DNA of 64,000 nt from Afipia sp. (lineage in GTDB: Bacteria > Pseudomonadota > Alphaproteobacteria > Rhizobiales > Xanthobacteraceae), in the NCBI GenBank assembly GCA_017308595.1, contig JAFKER010000005.1, forward strand, positions 258,950-322,949, read 5' to 3'. The first letter of the stretch is position 1. Each line of letters starts with the position of its first letter. Positions 49,669-59,412 of the stretch are shown here, piece after piece. Below the pieces are notes generated by a model. The model was not told where the DNA came from and searched no databases. It was given only the letters and a program-made list of their open reading frames with translations. Position numbers and translations under genes: made by a program.

Positions 49669-51084
49669 GTGGCCTTTTCCAACGCAGCCCTGACACGTCC
49701 CGCAGAATCCGCTTTGTCCGGCGCTATCGAGGCGCTCGCAGCGCGGTTCGGTAACAGTCTCATTACATCGCAGGCGGTGCGTGAACAGCACGCCCATACC
49801 ACCACCTGGCTGCCGATGCAGCCGCCGGACGCCGTGGTCATGGCGCAGAATACCGAGGACGTTCAGGATGTCGTGCGGATCTGTGCAAAGCATGGCGTGC
49901 CCGTGATCCCGTTCGGCACCGGCACATCCCTGGAAGGGCAGGTCAATGCGCCCGCCGGTGGCATCTGTATCGACCTGCGCGAAATGAACCGCATTATTGA
50001 AGTGCATGCCGATGATCTCGACTGTGTGATCGAGCCGGGTGTCACGCGCAAGGCGCTCAACGAACATCTGCGCGATCAGGGCCTGTTCTTCCCGATCGAC
50101 CCGGGGGCTGACGCTTCCATCGGCGGCATGGCGGCGACGCGCGCGTCCGGCACCAATGCGGTGCGTTACGGCACGATGAAAGACAATATTCTCGCGCTGA
50201 AGGTGGTACGCGCCGACGGCGAGATCATCACGACCGGCACTCGCGCCAAGAAATCCTCGGCAGGTTATGACCTCACGCATCTCTTTATCGGCGCGGAAGG
50301 TACGCTCGGCATCATCACCGAAATCACGCTGAAGCTGCGCGGCATTCCGCAAAGCATCGCGGCAGGCGCGTGCTCTTTCGAGACGGTCAAGGGCGCGTGC
50401 GACGCCACCATTCTGGCGATTCAAACCGGAATTCCCGTGGCGCGTATCGAACTCCTCAACGCGGCTCAGGTCCGCGCCTGCAACGCTTACTCCAAGCTCA
50501 CGCTGCCGGAGACGCCGCTGCTGCTGCTGGAATTCCATGGCACCGAAGCCGATGTCGCCGAGCAATCTGCGATGTTCGGCGACATCGCCAAGGAATGCGG
50601 CGGCGGCGGATTTGAATGGGCCACGCGCCCGGAAGATCGCACCCGCTTGTGGCAGGCGCGGCATGACGCTTACTGGGCGGTGCGCGGGCTTCGCCCCGGC
50701 GCGCAGGCGGTGGCGACGGACGTTTGCGTGCCGATCTCGCGGCTGGCCGAATGCGTGGTCGAAACCGAGAAGGATCTGGAGACCGTCGGGTTATTATCCC
50801 CGATTGTCGGCCATGTCGGTGACGGCAACTTCCATTGCTCCATGCTGGTCGATGTCAACGACCCTGATGAAATGCAGCGTGCCGATGGATTTCTGCATCG
50901 GCTTGTGGAGCGAGCGCAGGCGATGGGCGGCACCTGCACGGGCGAACATGGGATCGGGCAGGGTAAGCAGAAGTATCTGGAAACCGAACTTGGTCCCGAG
51001 GCTGTGCAGGCGATGCGCGCGCTGAAAGCGGCGCTCGATCCAAACAACATCCTCAACCCCGGCAAGATCCTGCCTCCGGCATGA
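49669..51084 (+). CDS. FAD-linked D-2-hydroxyacid dehydrogenase (glycolate/D-lactate type)
   Basis: This 471-residue enzyme oxidises a D-2-hydroxyacid, passing electrons to a quinone or cytochrome. It has a FAD_binding_4 domain (about 35-210, VIPFGTGTSLEGQV, DPGADASIGGMAATRASGTNA) and a FAD-oxidase C-terminal domain (about 225-465) with GHVGDGNFHCSMLVDV and CTGEHGIGQGK. GTG 49669 is chosen. The ATGA overlap with the hydratase gene suggests a two-gene catabolic operon. Lactate, glycolate or another hydroxyacid could be the substrate. Confidence 0.88.
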   Translation: MAFSNAALTRPAESALSGAIEALAARFGNSLITSQAVREQHAHTTTWLPMQPPDAVVMAQNTEDVQDVVRICAKHGVPVIPFGTGTSLEGQVNAPAGGICIDLREMNRIIEVHADDLDCVIEPGVTRKALNEHLRDQGLFFPIDPGADASIGGMAATRASGTNAVRYGTMKDNILALKVVRADGEIITTGTRAKKSSAGYDLTHLFIGAEGTLGIITEITLKLRGIPQSIAAGACSFETVKGACDATILAIQTGIPVARIELLNAAQVRACNAYSKLTLPETPLLLLEFHGTEADVAEQSAMFGDIAKECGGGGFEWATRPEDRTRLWQARHDAYWAVRGLRPGAQAVATDVCVPISRLAECVVETEKDLETVGLLSPIVGHVGDGNFHCSMLVDVNDPDEMQRADGFLHRLVERAQAMGGTCTGEHGIGQGKQKYLETELGPEAVQAMRALKAALDPNNILNPGKILPPA

Positions 51085-51902
51085 GAGCAAAATCCATCAC
51101 CGAGGCCGATGCTATCGGCGAACTGATGTCCGTTCTTGGTCAGGGCGAGCGGCAAATCGCGCCGTTTTCATCACGCGATCCTGCCTTTGGTCTGGCTGAG
51201 GCCTATCGGATAACCCCGGCCGTGCGCAGCCTGCGCGAAGCGCGGGGCGAGAGGGTGCTTGGCCGCAAGATCGGCTTCACCAACCGTACGATCTGGGAGC
51301 AGTACGGCGTTTACGCACCGATCTGGGGTTATGTGTACGACACCACGGTCCGGAATCTTGATGATATTTCGGGGCAGGCATCGCTTGCTGCGTTTCCCGA
51401 ACCGCGCATCGAGCCGGAGATCGTATTTGGCATGTCGACAGCGCCTGAAGCGGGGATGGATGAACGGGAACTCCTGTCCTGCATCGGCTGGGTCGCTCAT
51501 GGCTATGAGATCGTGCAATCGGTCTTTCCGCAGTGGGAATTCGCGCCTTCTGATACTGTCGCTGCGTTCGGCCTGCATGGCGCGCTATTCATCGGCGAGC
51601 GGCATCAGATTGGCGATGACGCGGACAAATGGTTCGCGCCGCTCTCCAATTTCAACATCACGCTCCGCTGCGGAAACGTTGCTGAAACTGGCCGTGCCAG
51701 CGATGTCCTGGACGGACCGCTGTCCGCCCTGAAGCATCTGGTCAGACTGCTGGCGAGCGATCAGCATAATCCGCCGGTTGCGGCGGGCGAGATCATCACC
51801 ACCGGCACGCTCACCAAGGCCATGCCGGTAAAAGCGGGGGAGCGGTGGGTCACCGAATTGAACGGAATCCCGCTCCACGGGATCGATATCCGTTTCAACT
51901 GA
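51081..51902 (+). CDS. FAH-family hydratase/decarboxylase (2-keto-4-pentenoate hydratase-like)
   Basis: The 273-residue product matches MhpD/HpcG-like hydratases of the FAH superfamily: LGRKIGFTNRTIWEQYGV is the canonical GxKIGxT block near residue 60, FPEPRIEPEIVF holds the metal-binding ExE pair, and EIITTGTLTKAMPVKAGE the conserved C-terminal TGT loop. These enzymes add water to 2-hydroxypenta-2,4-dienoate-type products of aromatic ring cleavage or decarboxylate oxo-acids. It overlaps the dehydrogenase gene by four bases, so the two probably work in one route; the substrate is not known. Confidence 0.85.
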   Translation: MRAKSITEADAIGELMSVLGQGERQIAPFSSRDPAFGLAEAYRITPAVRSLREARGERVLGRKIGFTNRTIWEQYGVYAPIWGYVYDTTVRNLDDISGQASLAAFPEPRIEPEIVFGMSTAPEAGMDERELLSCIGWVAHGYEIVQSVFPQWEFAPSDTVAAFGLHGALFIGERHQIGDDADKWFAPLSNFNITLRCGNVAETGRASDVLDGPLSALKHLVRLLASDQHNPPVAAGEIITTGTLTKAMPVKAGERWVTELNGIPLHGIDIRFN

Positions 51903-51932
51903 CTCACAGTATTTTCTGGAAGCTGTCGCGCA

Positions 51933-52160
51933 TCAGCCCTCGGCGGCGGCGATCGGCTCCCATTCCAGCGGCGGATCGCTGTCCGAGCGCAGGAATATAT
52001 CATCTCGGGTCAAGGATGAGCCGGAAGAAATCGTTGCCCATGTCGTAATGCGACATGATGGCTTCGGCTGAGGCCCCGGTTCGCTCCGCAGGCCATGCTG
52101 TCTTTTCGGACATCGTGATCACATAGGGTTGTGAACAGGAGGTGTTAAAATTAGTATTCG
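51933..52160 (-). pseudogene. Decayed N-terminal part of a cyclopropane-fatty-acid-synthase-like methyltransferase
   Basis: The minus strand encodes IMSHYDMGNDFFRLILDP, which matches the HYDxGNDFYxLxLDP motif of CFA synthases. The frame stops right after it, and the expected next block, MIYSCA, is read in another frame at about 52003. The third frame then reads DPPLEWEPIAAAEG and stops at 51933. So at least two frameshifts break the gene, and the catalytic C-terminal two-thirds are absent. It is the main content of the 345-bp spacer 51903-52247; the rest shows nothing. Confidence 0.7.
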
Positions 52161-52247
52161 AGGCCATCGGCTGGTTCAATGTTCGCAGCTTGCGGCGATA
52201 ACGCGCCGTTGCCATCAAAGATCAGCCGATCTCATTGAGGAAAGACC

Positions 52248-55200
52248 TTGCAGACCACGCTGCTCGGAGTGGCTATCGCTCTCATCCTTGCGCTGATCGC
52301 GGCGCTGGTCGGGCCGTATTTCGTCGACTGGAATCAGTTCCGGCCCCAGTTCGAAGCGGAAGCTTCCCGCATCATCGGTGCGCCGGTACGGGTGACCGGA
52401 AAGCTCGACGCGTTGCTGCTGCCGACGCCCACATTGAGGCTGTATGGCGTTGCGGTCGGCGAAAAGAACGCGCCCTGGGTGAGCGCCGACAAGCTCGATG
52501 TCGAGTTCAGTCTCGGTTCGCTGATGCGCGGCGAGTGGCGCGCGAGCGAACTGACGTTGAATGGCTTCTCGCTCGATCTGGGCCTCGACCGGCAGGGCCG
52601 GGTTCAACTGCCATCCACCGCCGGACGCTCCAATCTCGGCTCGCTCACCATTGATCGCATGAATGTCGCAGGGCAGATCGTGCTGCACGATGCCGCCAGC
52701 GGCGGTACGCTGCGGATCGACGATCTGACATTCAGCGGCGATATGCGCGCGATTGCCAGCAGCATGCGCGGGGATGGATCATTCACCCTGCTGGGCGCGC
52801 GAACTCCGTTCCGTATGTCCTCGGGGCAAAGCACTGACGGCAAGGGTACGCGCCTGCATGTCACGGCCGAGCCGGGCGAACGTCCGCGGATGGTGGACAT
52901 CGACGGCACGCTGACATTCGACAATGGAGCACCGAATTTCGACGGCGTGCTGGTGTTGACGAAGGCGATGGATGCCAAAGCGGCCGAGCAGGGACAGCCT
53001 TGGAAGGTGACTTCGCGCATCAAGGTCAATCCATCGTTGGTCACGTTCGATCAGGTTGAGGCCGCTTATGGCCCCGATGACAATGCGCTGCGGCTGACCG
53101 GCAGCGGGGACATGCGTTTCGGAACCTCGCCGTTGCTCAAGCTTGCACTGGCGGCACGGCAGCTCGATGCCGACAAGCTGCTGGCGAATGGCTCTGCGAA
53201 TGCAGAGCCGCTACGGCTGCTGCCCGCGCTGCGCGTGATTGTCCCATCGCTTCCGGTTCTACCGCTTCCGGCGCAGATTGAATTGAGTGCGGACCAGGTC
53301 GCAGTCGGCGGGCGGCCGTTGCTGAACGTGGCTGCAACCCTTCAAGCAAACGACAAGTCATGGACTGTCGGAAAGTTCGAGATGCGTGCGCCTGGCGCGA
53401 CGCGCGTGGTTGCCAGCGGTACGATCTCCACGCCGGGGCCATCAGCCCGCTTCAGCGGTCCGGTGAGCATTGAATCCAGTGATCCGGATGTTCTGACGGC
53501 ATGGCTGCAGGGCCGCAGCGATGCGACCTACCGCAACCAGAAGCCGCTGCGGCTGCGCGGCGATGCCGTCATTGCGGCAGATCGGATCGGGCTCGACGGC
53601 ATGAAAGCCGAGATCAACGGCGGCAAGATCGACGGCAGCATTGCGCTACTGACGACCGCGGACAACAAGACGCGGCTGGAGGCCGTGTTGAGCGCTCCCA
53701 GTCTCGATGTCGAGTCCGTGTCGTCGCTCGTATCGGTGCTGGCGGGGCCGCAATCGGCTTGGCCGGACGAAGCGCAGATCGCACTCGATGCCGAGCGTGC
53801 TGTTGTCGCGGGGCAGGAAGTGCGGCCCGTCGGGTTCACGCTCAGCTATGGATCGAAAGCCATCGCTCTTGAGCGGATTCAGATCGGCGATGCCGGAAGC
53901 GATCTTGCCGTTGCCGGTACGGGCTCGTTTGATCGCTTCGACGGTAAGGGCAGGCTCTCGCTCGATGCCGCTGCGCCCTCGCTGGCGCGGGTCGGCGCAA
54001 TGGTGGCGCCGTTCGCGCCCGCCGTCGCACAGCGTTTGAACGGGCTGGATGTCCTCGGGGCGGTGAAAACGAAGTTGTCGGCGGAGTTCGTGCAAGAGCG
54101 TGCCCGCACCAATGTCCGTGCGGCATTCGACATTGATGCGTCGCAGATGAAGGGCGCGCTCACACTGTCAGCCGCGCCGGAGATGAATATCGCAACAGGG
54201 CTGAATCTCACCGCGCTGAGCGGGAGCGAATTCAGCGCCAGCATGAAACTCTCTGCTGACAACGAGGCCAGCCTCATTCAGGCGCTGGGGCTTGCGACTA
54301 TTGTTTCTTCGGGCGATGGACCCGCGCAATTCGAGGCATCGGCGGGCGGCGTGTGGGGTGCGCCCCTGCAACTGAAAGCGAAGCTGACCGGCGCGGGCGT
54401 TGATGGCGACATTCATGGTACGGGCAATCCGTGGGCCGAGCAGCCTGCGGCGGCGCTCGACGTCGCGGTGCGCCGCGCGGACATCTCGCCATGGCTGGAC
54501 GCAAAACCGGCTGGCGCATCGCCAATGTCGCTTGCATCGCGCCTTGGCGTATCGGGCAACGTCTTCACCCTCGACAATCTCGACGCCACGGTGGGAGGCT
54601 CACGCGTTCGTGGGCGGCTGATGCTGACGCGCGGCGATGAGACCGGCCTCGATGGCGAGATCGGGCTGGATGCGCTCGATCTGGCGGTGGTGACGGGGCT
54701 TGCGTTCGGTGCGGCCGGGCATGATTCTGCGGCGCCTCTCGACAAGGGCTGGTTGCGCGGCTGGCGCGGCAAGCTGGCGTTTCAGGCACTGAGCGCAGTT
54801 CTGCCCGGCGGGGTTGAGGTCAGGCCCCTTGGGGGAACGGTGAAGGGCGACGGTCAGTCGCTGGTTCTCGAAAATGTCAAAGGCGGTATCGGCGGCGGCG
54901 AAGCCGCCATTGATCTTGATGCGCGGCAAGGTGCGGGAAACGAGGGCACGTCGCTGAACGCTCGCGTGCAACTCGCCGATGTGGCCGGTGCGGCGCTTCG
55001 TTATCGGGGCCTTGCGATGCCCGAGGGCAAAGTCGCGCTGCAGATGACGCTCTCCGGTCAAGGCCGCAGCGCTGCCGGACTGACGGGTGCACTGTCAGGC
55101 GCCGGGACACTGACATTGACTGATGCACGCATTACCGGTCTCGATCCGCGCGCATTTGAAGTGGCGATGCGTGCCAGCGATAGCGGACAGGCGAAGGATG

Positions 55201-55868
55201 ATGTCAGGCTGAGGGAGATTGTTGAGCCAGTGCTGGCGGCCGGTGCGCTGACGGTGCCGTCGGCGCAAATTCCATTCGGCATCAAGGATGGGCGGCTGCG
55301 GATCGAGGCCGCGACGCTCGAAGCCAGACGGGCGCGTGTCGCGATCGCAGGCGGCTATGATCTGTTGGCAGATCAGGCCGATCTGCGTGCGATCATGTCT
55401 CCCGTGACGACGCGGCCATTGAATGGACGTCCTGAAATTCGCGTCGATCTTAATGGCTCGCCGGATCGGCTGGCGCGCACTGTCGACGTGGCGGCGCTCT
55501 CGTCATGGCTGGGATTGCGCGCGATTGATCGCGAGACCCGTCGGCTCGACCAGCTCGAACGAGGGCTAACACCGGCACCTGAAACCGACGGGCAATTGTG
55601 GGATGAGGAACTGCCATCGGCGGAGCCGATTCCTCCCTCGCAGGTCAAGGTACCTGCGCGCGATCCGCGGCGGAAAGCTCCGGCGGCGAAGACACCGGCG
55701 CCGCGTCCACCTGCAGCAGCGAGTCCGCCGCCGGTCGCGACGCCAACCCCGCCGCCGAACGGCAGCGCGGCCGTGCAGCCGCTGCCCCCGCCTATCGATA
55801 TCAAACCGGCGCCGGGGGTGATGCGGCTGCAGAAGCAGCGGCCAGCCGCTCCGGCAGGCACGTTCTGA
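52248..55868 (+). CDS. AsmA-family protein
   Basis: This 1206-residue protein has an N-terminal membrane anchor (about residues 4-22, LLGVAIALILALIAALVGPY) followed by FVDWNQFRPQFEAEASRIIG, the AsmA N-terminal signature, and long stretches of beta-strand repeats with an AsmA C-terminal region near 990-1110. The tail (about 1145-1206) is Pro/Ala-rich. AsmA-like proteins form a bridge for phospholipid or other lipid movement across the periplasm. A TTG start at 52248 has GAGGAAAG just upstream, a strong ribosome-binding site that supports this rare start codon. It is alone in its unit. Confidence 0.88.
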   Translation: MQTTLLGVAIALILALIAALVGPYFVDWNQFRPQFEAEASRIIGAPVRVTGKLDALLLPTPTLRLYGVAVGEKNAPWVSADKLDVEFSLGSLMRGEWRASELTLNGFSLDLGLDRQGRVQLPSTAGRSNLGSLTIDRMNVAGQIVLHDAASGGTLRIDDLTFSGDMRAIASSMRGDGSFTLLGARTPFRMSSGQSTDGKGTRLHVTAEPGERPRMVDIDGTLTFDNGAPNFDGVLVLTKAMDAKAAEQGQPWKVTSRIKVNPSLVTFDQVEAAYGPDDNALRLTGSGDMRFGTSPLLKLALAARQLDADKLLANGSANAEPLRLLPALRVIVPSLPVLPLPAQIELSADQVAVGGRPLLNVAATLQANDKSWTVGKFEMRAPGATRVVASGTISTPGPSARFSGPVSIESSDPDVLTAWLQGRSDATYRNQKPLRLRGDAVIAADRIGLDGMKAEINGGKIDGSIALLTTADNKTRLEAVLSAPSLDVESVSSLVSVLAGPQSAWPDEAQIALDAERAVVAGQEVRPVGFTLSYGSKAIALERIQIGDAGSDLAVAGTGSFDRFDGKGRLSLDAAAPSLARVGAMVAPFAPAVAQRLNGLDVLGAVKTKLSAEFVQERARTNVRAAFDIDASQMKGALTLSAAPEMNIATGLNLTALSGSEFSASMKLSADNEASLIQALGLATIVSSGDGPAQFEASAGGVWGAPLQLKAKLTGAGVDGDIHGTGNPWAEQPAAALDVAVRRADISPWLDAKPAGASPMSLASRLGVSGNVFTLDNLDATVGGSRVRGRLMLTRGDETGLDGEIGLDALDLAVVTGLAFGAAGHDSAAPLDKGWLRGWRGKLAFQALSAVLPGGVEVRPLGGTVKGDGQSLVLENVKGGIGGGEAAIDLDARQGAGNEGTSLNARVQLADVAGAALRYRGLAMPEGKVALQMTLSGQGRSAAGLTGALSGAGTLTLTDARITGLDPRAFEVAMRASDSGQAKDDVRLREIVEPVLAAGALTVPSAQIPFGIKDGRLRIEAATLEARRARVAIAGGYDLLADQADLRAIMSPVTTRPLNGRPEIRVDLNGSPDRLARTVDVAALSSWLGLRAIDRETRRLDQLERGLTPAPETDGQLWDEELPSAEPIPPSQVKVPARDPRRKAPAAKTPAPRPPAAASPPPVATPTPPPNGSAAVQPLPPPIDIKPAPGVMRLQKQRPAAPAGTF

Positions 55869-55869
55869 T

Positions 55870-56202
55870 CTAGCGCGCCATGCTGGAAGAAGGCTGCCGC
55901 TCACCGATAAAAACGGATGTCACGGCGCGGGTGCGAAAGTGGTCCAGCACGAACAGCCGGATCGCGGACGACAGGTTGGCGGTCTTGCGCGTGCGGTCGA
56001 TGGCATCGATCTGGGTGGACAGCGGAAGACCGCGCCGCGTCGCGATGTCCTTCAGGCTGCTCCAGAAAGCGTCTTCAAGGCTGACGCTGGTCTTGTGACC
56101 GCCGACAACGACGGAGCGCTTGACCACCGCGAATTCCTTGACGCCGCGCGCGATATTGCCGGCGGTCTGGTCCGTGACTTGTATGAGATGGTCGTCCTGC
56201 AT
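55870..56202 (-). CDS. Ribbon-helix-helix domain protein (RHH_4 type), copy 1
   Basis: The 110-residue product has an N-terminal MQDDHLIQVTDQTAG extension, then the RHH_4 core: VVKRSVVVGGHKTSVSLEDAFW, a helix LKDIATRRGLPLSTQIDAID and NLSSAIRLFVLDHFRTRA. It shares this core closely with the protein at 56447-56719. The ATG at 56202 has GGGGGA upstream; the frame is open to 56376 but with unlikely sequence. RHH proteins usually bind DNA, but this family's role is not established. Confidence 0.8.
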   Translation of the reverse strand: MQDDHLIQVTDQTAGNIARGVKEFAVVKRSVVVGGHKTSVSLEDAFWSSLKDIATRRGLPLSTQIDAIDRTRKTANLSSAIRLFVLDHFRTRAVTSVFIGERQPSSSMAR

Positions 56203-56446
56203 CGAAGATCCCCCATTCTGGTCAAGCGACCGCGTGCGGCGAAACACGTCTCGCCGCCGAGAAAGCCTGACGCAAGGTACGATAATGATCGCGTCGAGCG
56301 GATCAGAGTGCAGCCGCCCCCGCAGCCGGTCCCGAAGCGGTATGCATGTCGAGACAGCAGGTACATAGTAACGCATGTAACCACGCCGCGGTATTCGGAC
56401 GAAAACCTACGGCGGAGTCAGGATCGTAACTGCACGGTGCGGAAGA

Positions 56447-56719
56447 TTACGGATGAGGACCTTCTGCCTGCAATCGGCTGCTGCCGTTTCCGGTGGCGTG
56501 AACCGCGCGTGAGCGGAAGTAGTCCAGCACAAACAAGCGGATTGCTGACGAGAGATTTCCCTGCTGACGTCCACCGTCGATTTCGCCCACCAGTTCGGAC
56601 AGGGTGAGGCTTCTGACCGATGCGATTTCCTTCATGCCGTTCCAGAAGGCTTCCTCGAGGCTGACGCTGGTCTTGTGGCCGGCGACGACGATTGATCGTT
56701 TGACGACTGGCGATTTCAT
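56447..56719 (-). CDS. Ribbon-helix-helix domain protein (RHH_4 type), copy 2
   Basis: This 90-residue paralogue reads MKSPVVKRSIVVAGHKTSVS, EEAFWNGMKEIASVRSLTLS and NLSSAIRLFVLDYFRSRAV, so it aligns with copy 1 along its whole core. It starts inside the stop of the DUF4169 gene (ATGA overlap). The fumC-DUF4169-RHH order is a recurrent Hyphomicrobiales arrangement from family knowledge. Confidence 0.85.
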   Translation of the reverse strand: MKSPVVKRSIVVAGHKTSVSLEEAFWNGMKEIASVRSLTLSELVGEIDGGRQQGNLSSAIRLFVLDYFRSRAVHATGNGSSRLQAEGPHP

Positions 56720-56904
56720 GCTGGCGTTCCATCATCGATGCGATGCTGGTCGAGCGCGTCGTTCGCACGCCTGGCCTGAAGTGCGTCGCGATTGCGTTCA
56801 CCCTTGGTGCGCCCAAAGCGAGCGCGATTGATCTCGGATTGCTTCGCGGCTTCGTCGCGCGCGATGCGCTTCCTTACCTGCTTAAGGTTGATCAGATCGC
56901 CCAT
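56716..56904 (-). CDS. DUF4169 small protein
   Basis: The 62-residue product begins MGDLINLKQVRKRIARDEAA and continues with the basic FGRTKGERNRDALQARR segment typical of DUF4169, a family of unknown function. An AAGGAGG ribosome-binding site precedes the ATG at 56904. It overlaps the RHH copy 2 start by four bases and lies downstream of fumC, 267 bases away (56905-57171; I see no gene in that gap). Confidence 0.85.
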   Translation of the reverse strand: MGDLINLKQVRKRIARDEAAKQSEINRARFGRTKGERNRDALQARRANDALDQHRIDDGTPA

Positions 56905-57171
56905 CACGCCTCCTTATTGTGAGAACAAATGCAAATCCGGCATACCGTGAACGCCGATTGCGCTGTTCTGTTGGGGACTCGTCAGAGCGAATTGCTCATG
57001 CGTGTCCGTTTGAATGTCGTTCGGTTTTCAAATGCGCTGATGCAGCGCGGCGCAGTTGAAAAGTTAGCATGCGTCGCGCAGCAGATGGTAGCCGTTAGAC
57101 GTATGACTTTAGGTGGTGTGACGAGATGTCCGCAAAGATTACAGCGAGTTAATGTACGCGATGCACTCGCT

Positions 57172-58575
57172 TCAGCCCGGATGAGTCATCTTCTCCGGCT
57201 TCACCAGCCGGTCGAATTCGGCAGCTGTCACGAGGCCGAGTCGAATTGCTTCTTCCTTGAGAGTCGTGCCGTTCGCATGTGCAGTCTTGGCGACTTTCGC
57301 GGCATTGTCGTAGCCGATCTTCGGCGCGAGCGCCGTGACGAGCATGAGAGAGCGACGCATCAGTTCATCGATTCGCTTTTCGTCGGCACGAATACCAACA
57401 ATGCAATGTTCGGTAAGCGAACGTGATGCGTCAGACATCAACTGGATTGATTGCAGCATGCAGTGCGCCATCACCGGCTTGTAGACATTGAGTTCGAAGT
57501 GACCCTGGCTGCCGGCGACCGTGATGGTGGTCTGATTTCCGAAAATCTGGCAGCACACCATGGTCATTGCTTCGCACTGCGTCGGGTTGACCTTACCCGG
57601 CATGATAGATGACCCCGGCTCGTTTTCCGGCAGGATCAGTTCGCCAAGGCCGGAGCGGGGGCCTGAGCCAAGCAGCCGGATATCATTGGCGATCTTGAAC
57701 AGCCCGGTGGCGGTGGAGTTGATCGCGCCATGCACAGAGACATAGGCATCGTTCGACGCCAGAGCTTCGAACTTATTGGGCGCGGTGGTGAAAGGCAGTT
57801 TGGTGAGGGCAGCAACTTTCCTCGCGAAAAGCTTGGCAAAGCGCGGATGCGAATTCAGGCCAGTGCCGACTGCCGTTCCGCCCTGCGCGAGCGGATAAAG
57901 ATCTTTCGCAGCCGCGCGAATGCGTGCGATGCCGCTTTCGACCTGCGCGGCATAGCCGGAAAACTCCTGCCCCAGCGTCAGCGGCGTCGCGTCCTGCGTA
58001 TGGGTGCGGCCGATCTTCACGATTCTGGCGAAGGCTTTTTCCTTTTGCCGCAGCGCCTTCAGTAAGACAGTCAATCCGGGCAGCAGATCGTTGGCAATGC
58101 GCTCGGCGGCGGCGATGTGCATAGCCGTCGGGAATGAATCGTTCGACGACTGGCTCATGTTGACGTGATCGTTCGGATGCACAGGCTTTTTAGTGCCCGG
58201 TTCGCCGCCGAGCAATTCGCTGGCGCGATTAGCGATCACCTCGTTGAGGTTCATGTTGGACTGGGTGCCGGAACCTGTCTGCCAGACCACCAGCGGAAAG
58301 TTGTCGTCAAGTTCGCCGTCGATCACTTCGCGCGCGGCGCGGATGATCGCGCGGGCACGGCGCTGGTCAAGCAGGCCGAGTTCGAGATTGCTCTGTGCTG
58401 CGGCAAGCTTGACGATGGCGAGGGCGCGCACGATGGGCATCGGCATGCGCTCATTGCCGATCTTGAAATTGTGCTTTGACCGCTCTGTCTGTGCGCCCCA
58501 ATAGTGGTCCGCGGGCACCTCGATCGGTCCGAACGTGTCGGTTTCGGTGCGCGTGTTTTTCTTCTGAGCAGCCAT
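57172..58575 (-). CDS. fumC: Fumarate hydratase, class II (FumC)
   Basis: FumC interconverts fumarate and malate in the citric acid cycle without an iron-sulfur cluster. The 467-residue product has the fumarase signature [13 protein letters not shown], the [13 protein letters not shown] active-site block and [21 protein letters not shown]. It is of normal length, with the ATG at 58575 beginning [27 protein letters not shown]; the frame continues upstream without a family match. sspB lies upstream on the same strand and DUF4169 downstream. Confidence 0.96.
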   Translation of the reverse strand: MAAQKKNTRTETDTFGPIEVPADHYWGAQTERSKHNFKIGNERMPMPIVRALAIVKLAAAQSNLELGLLDQRRARAIIRAAREVIDGELDDNFPLVVWQTGSGTQSNMNLNEVIANRASELLGGEPGTKKPVHPNDHVNMSQSSNDSFPTAMHIAAAERIANDLLPGLTVLLKALRQKEKAFARIVKIGRTHTQDATPLTLGQEFSGYAAQVESGIARIRAAAKDLYPLAQGGTAVGTGLNSHPRFAKLFARKVAALTKLPFTTAPNKFEALASNDAYVSVHGAINSTATGLFKIANDIRLLGSGPRSGLGELILPENEPGSSIMPGKVNPTQCEAMTMVCCQIFGNQTTITVAGSQGHFELNVYKPVMAHCMLQSIQLMSDASRSLTEHCIVGIRADEKRIDELMRRSLMLVTALAPKIGYDNAAKVAKTAHANGTTLKEEAIRLGLVTAAEFDRLVKPEKMTHPG

Positions 58576-58720
58576 CGTGATTTCCGGTGTTGTGCGGGAC
58601 ACCGAAGTTTAGGACCTCATCGCCGATGGGTGCAACCGAGTCAGCATCTCTTGCAGCGCGAAAAACCTGTTCGCGCTTAGAAAGCCTCAAGGTGATGAAG
58701 CTGACACCGTCTCGAAAGAC

Positions 58721-59218
58721 TTATTTCTTGCGAAAGCGATCAAGCCGAACGACCTCGGCGCCTTCGCCCTGCTTGACGGGCTCGTCGGTTTCAGCAGGCG
58801 TCTCGGCAACGGCGGCGGGTGGCAAGGTTTCAACAGGTGTTTCCGTCTCGGCGGCTGGCGTGTCGACCGGTTCGAACTGCAAACCGAACTGAACTGACGG
58901 ATCGAAGAAGCTCTTGATTGCGCTGAACGGGATCACGAGACGCTCGGGAATGCCGTTGAACGACAGTCCGACCTCGAAGCGGTCGTCGGTCACCACCAGG
59001 TCCCAGAATTGATGCTGCAGGATGACAGTCATTTCCTGCGGATATTGCGACAGCAGGCGCGGAGAGAGTTTCACACCCTCGGCTTTGGACAGGAAGGTAA
59101 TATAGAAATGATGTTCGCCGGGAAGGCCGTGTTCGGCGGCGTCCGAGAGCACATGCTTGAGTACGCCGCGCAGCGCGTCGCGTGCGAGGACATCGTAACG
59201 AATGTGATCGGTCGTCAT
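58721..59218 (-). CDS. sspB: SspB-type ClpXP adaptor protein
   Basis: The 165-residue protein has the alphaproteobacterial SspB fold (about 1-115, with FYITFLSKAEGVKLSPRLLSQYP, EMTVILQHQFWDLVV and FNGIPERLVIPFSAIKSFFDP) and an acidic Glu/Pro/Ala-rich linker ending in EVVRLDRFRKK, the ClpX-binding tail. SspB delivers ssrA-tagged proteins to ClpXP. It starts 195 bases downstream of the tmRNA gene on the same strand, placing the tag source and its adaptor side by side. Confidence 0.92.
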   Translation of the reverse strand: MTTDHIRYDVLARDALRGVLKHVLSDAAEHGLPGEHHFYITFLSKAEGVKLSPRLLSQYPQEMTVILQHQFWDLVVTDDRFEVGLSFNGIPERLVIPFSAIKSFFDPSVQFGLQFEPVDTPAAETETPVETLPPAAVAETPAETDEPVKQGEGAEVVRLDRFRKK

Positions 59219-59412
59219 TATCGGGTCCTGTAAAGGTGGCCTGGTCGAACTCGGGATTTGCGGAGCGACCGGATCGAACGTCCCGACTCGCCGTTTGATC
59301 CATGCTATCCGGTCATGGCCCGCAGGTCAGCATCTGCAAAAGCTCGTTCGCAGATATTCTCGCGTAGGGCAACGCGCGCTGCAACAGATCCGGTGTGATC
59401 CAGTGAGTAAAG

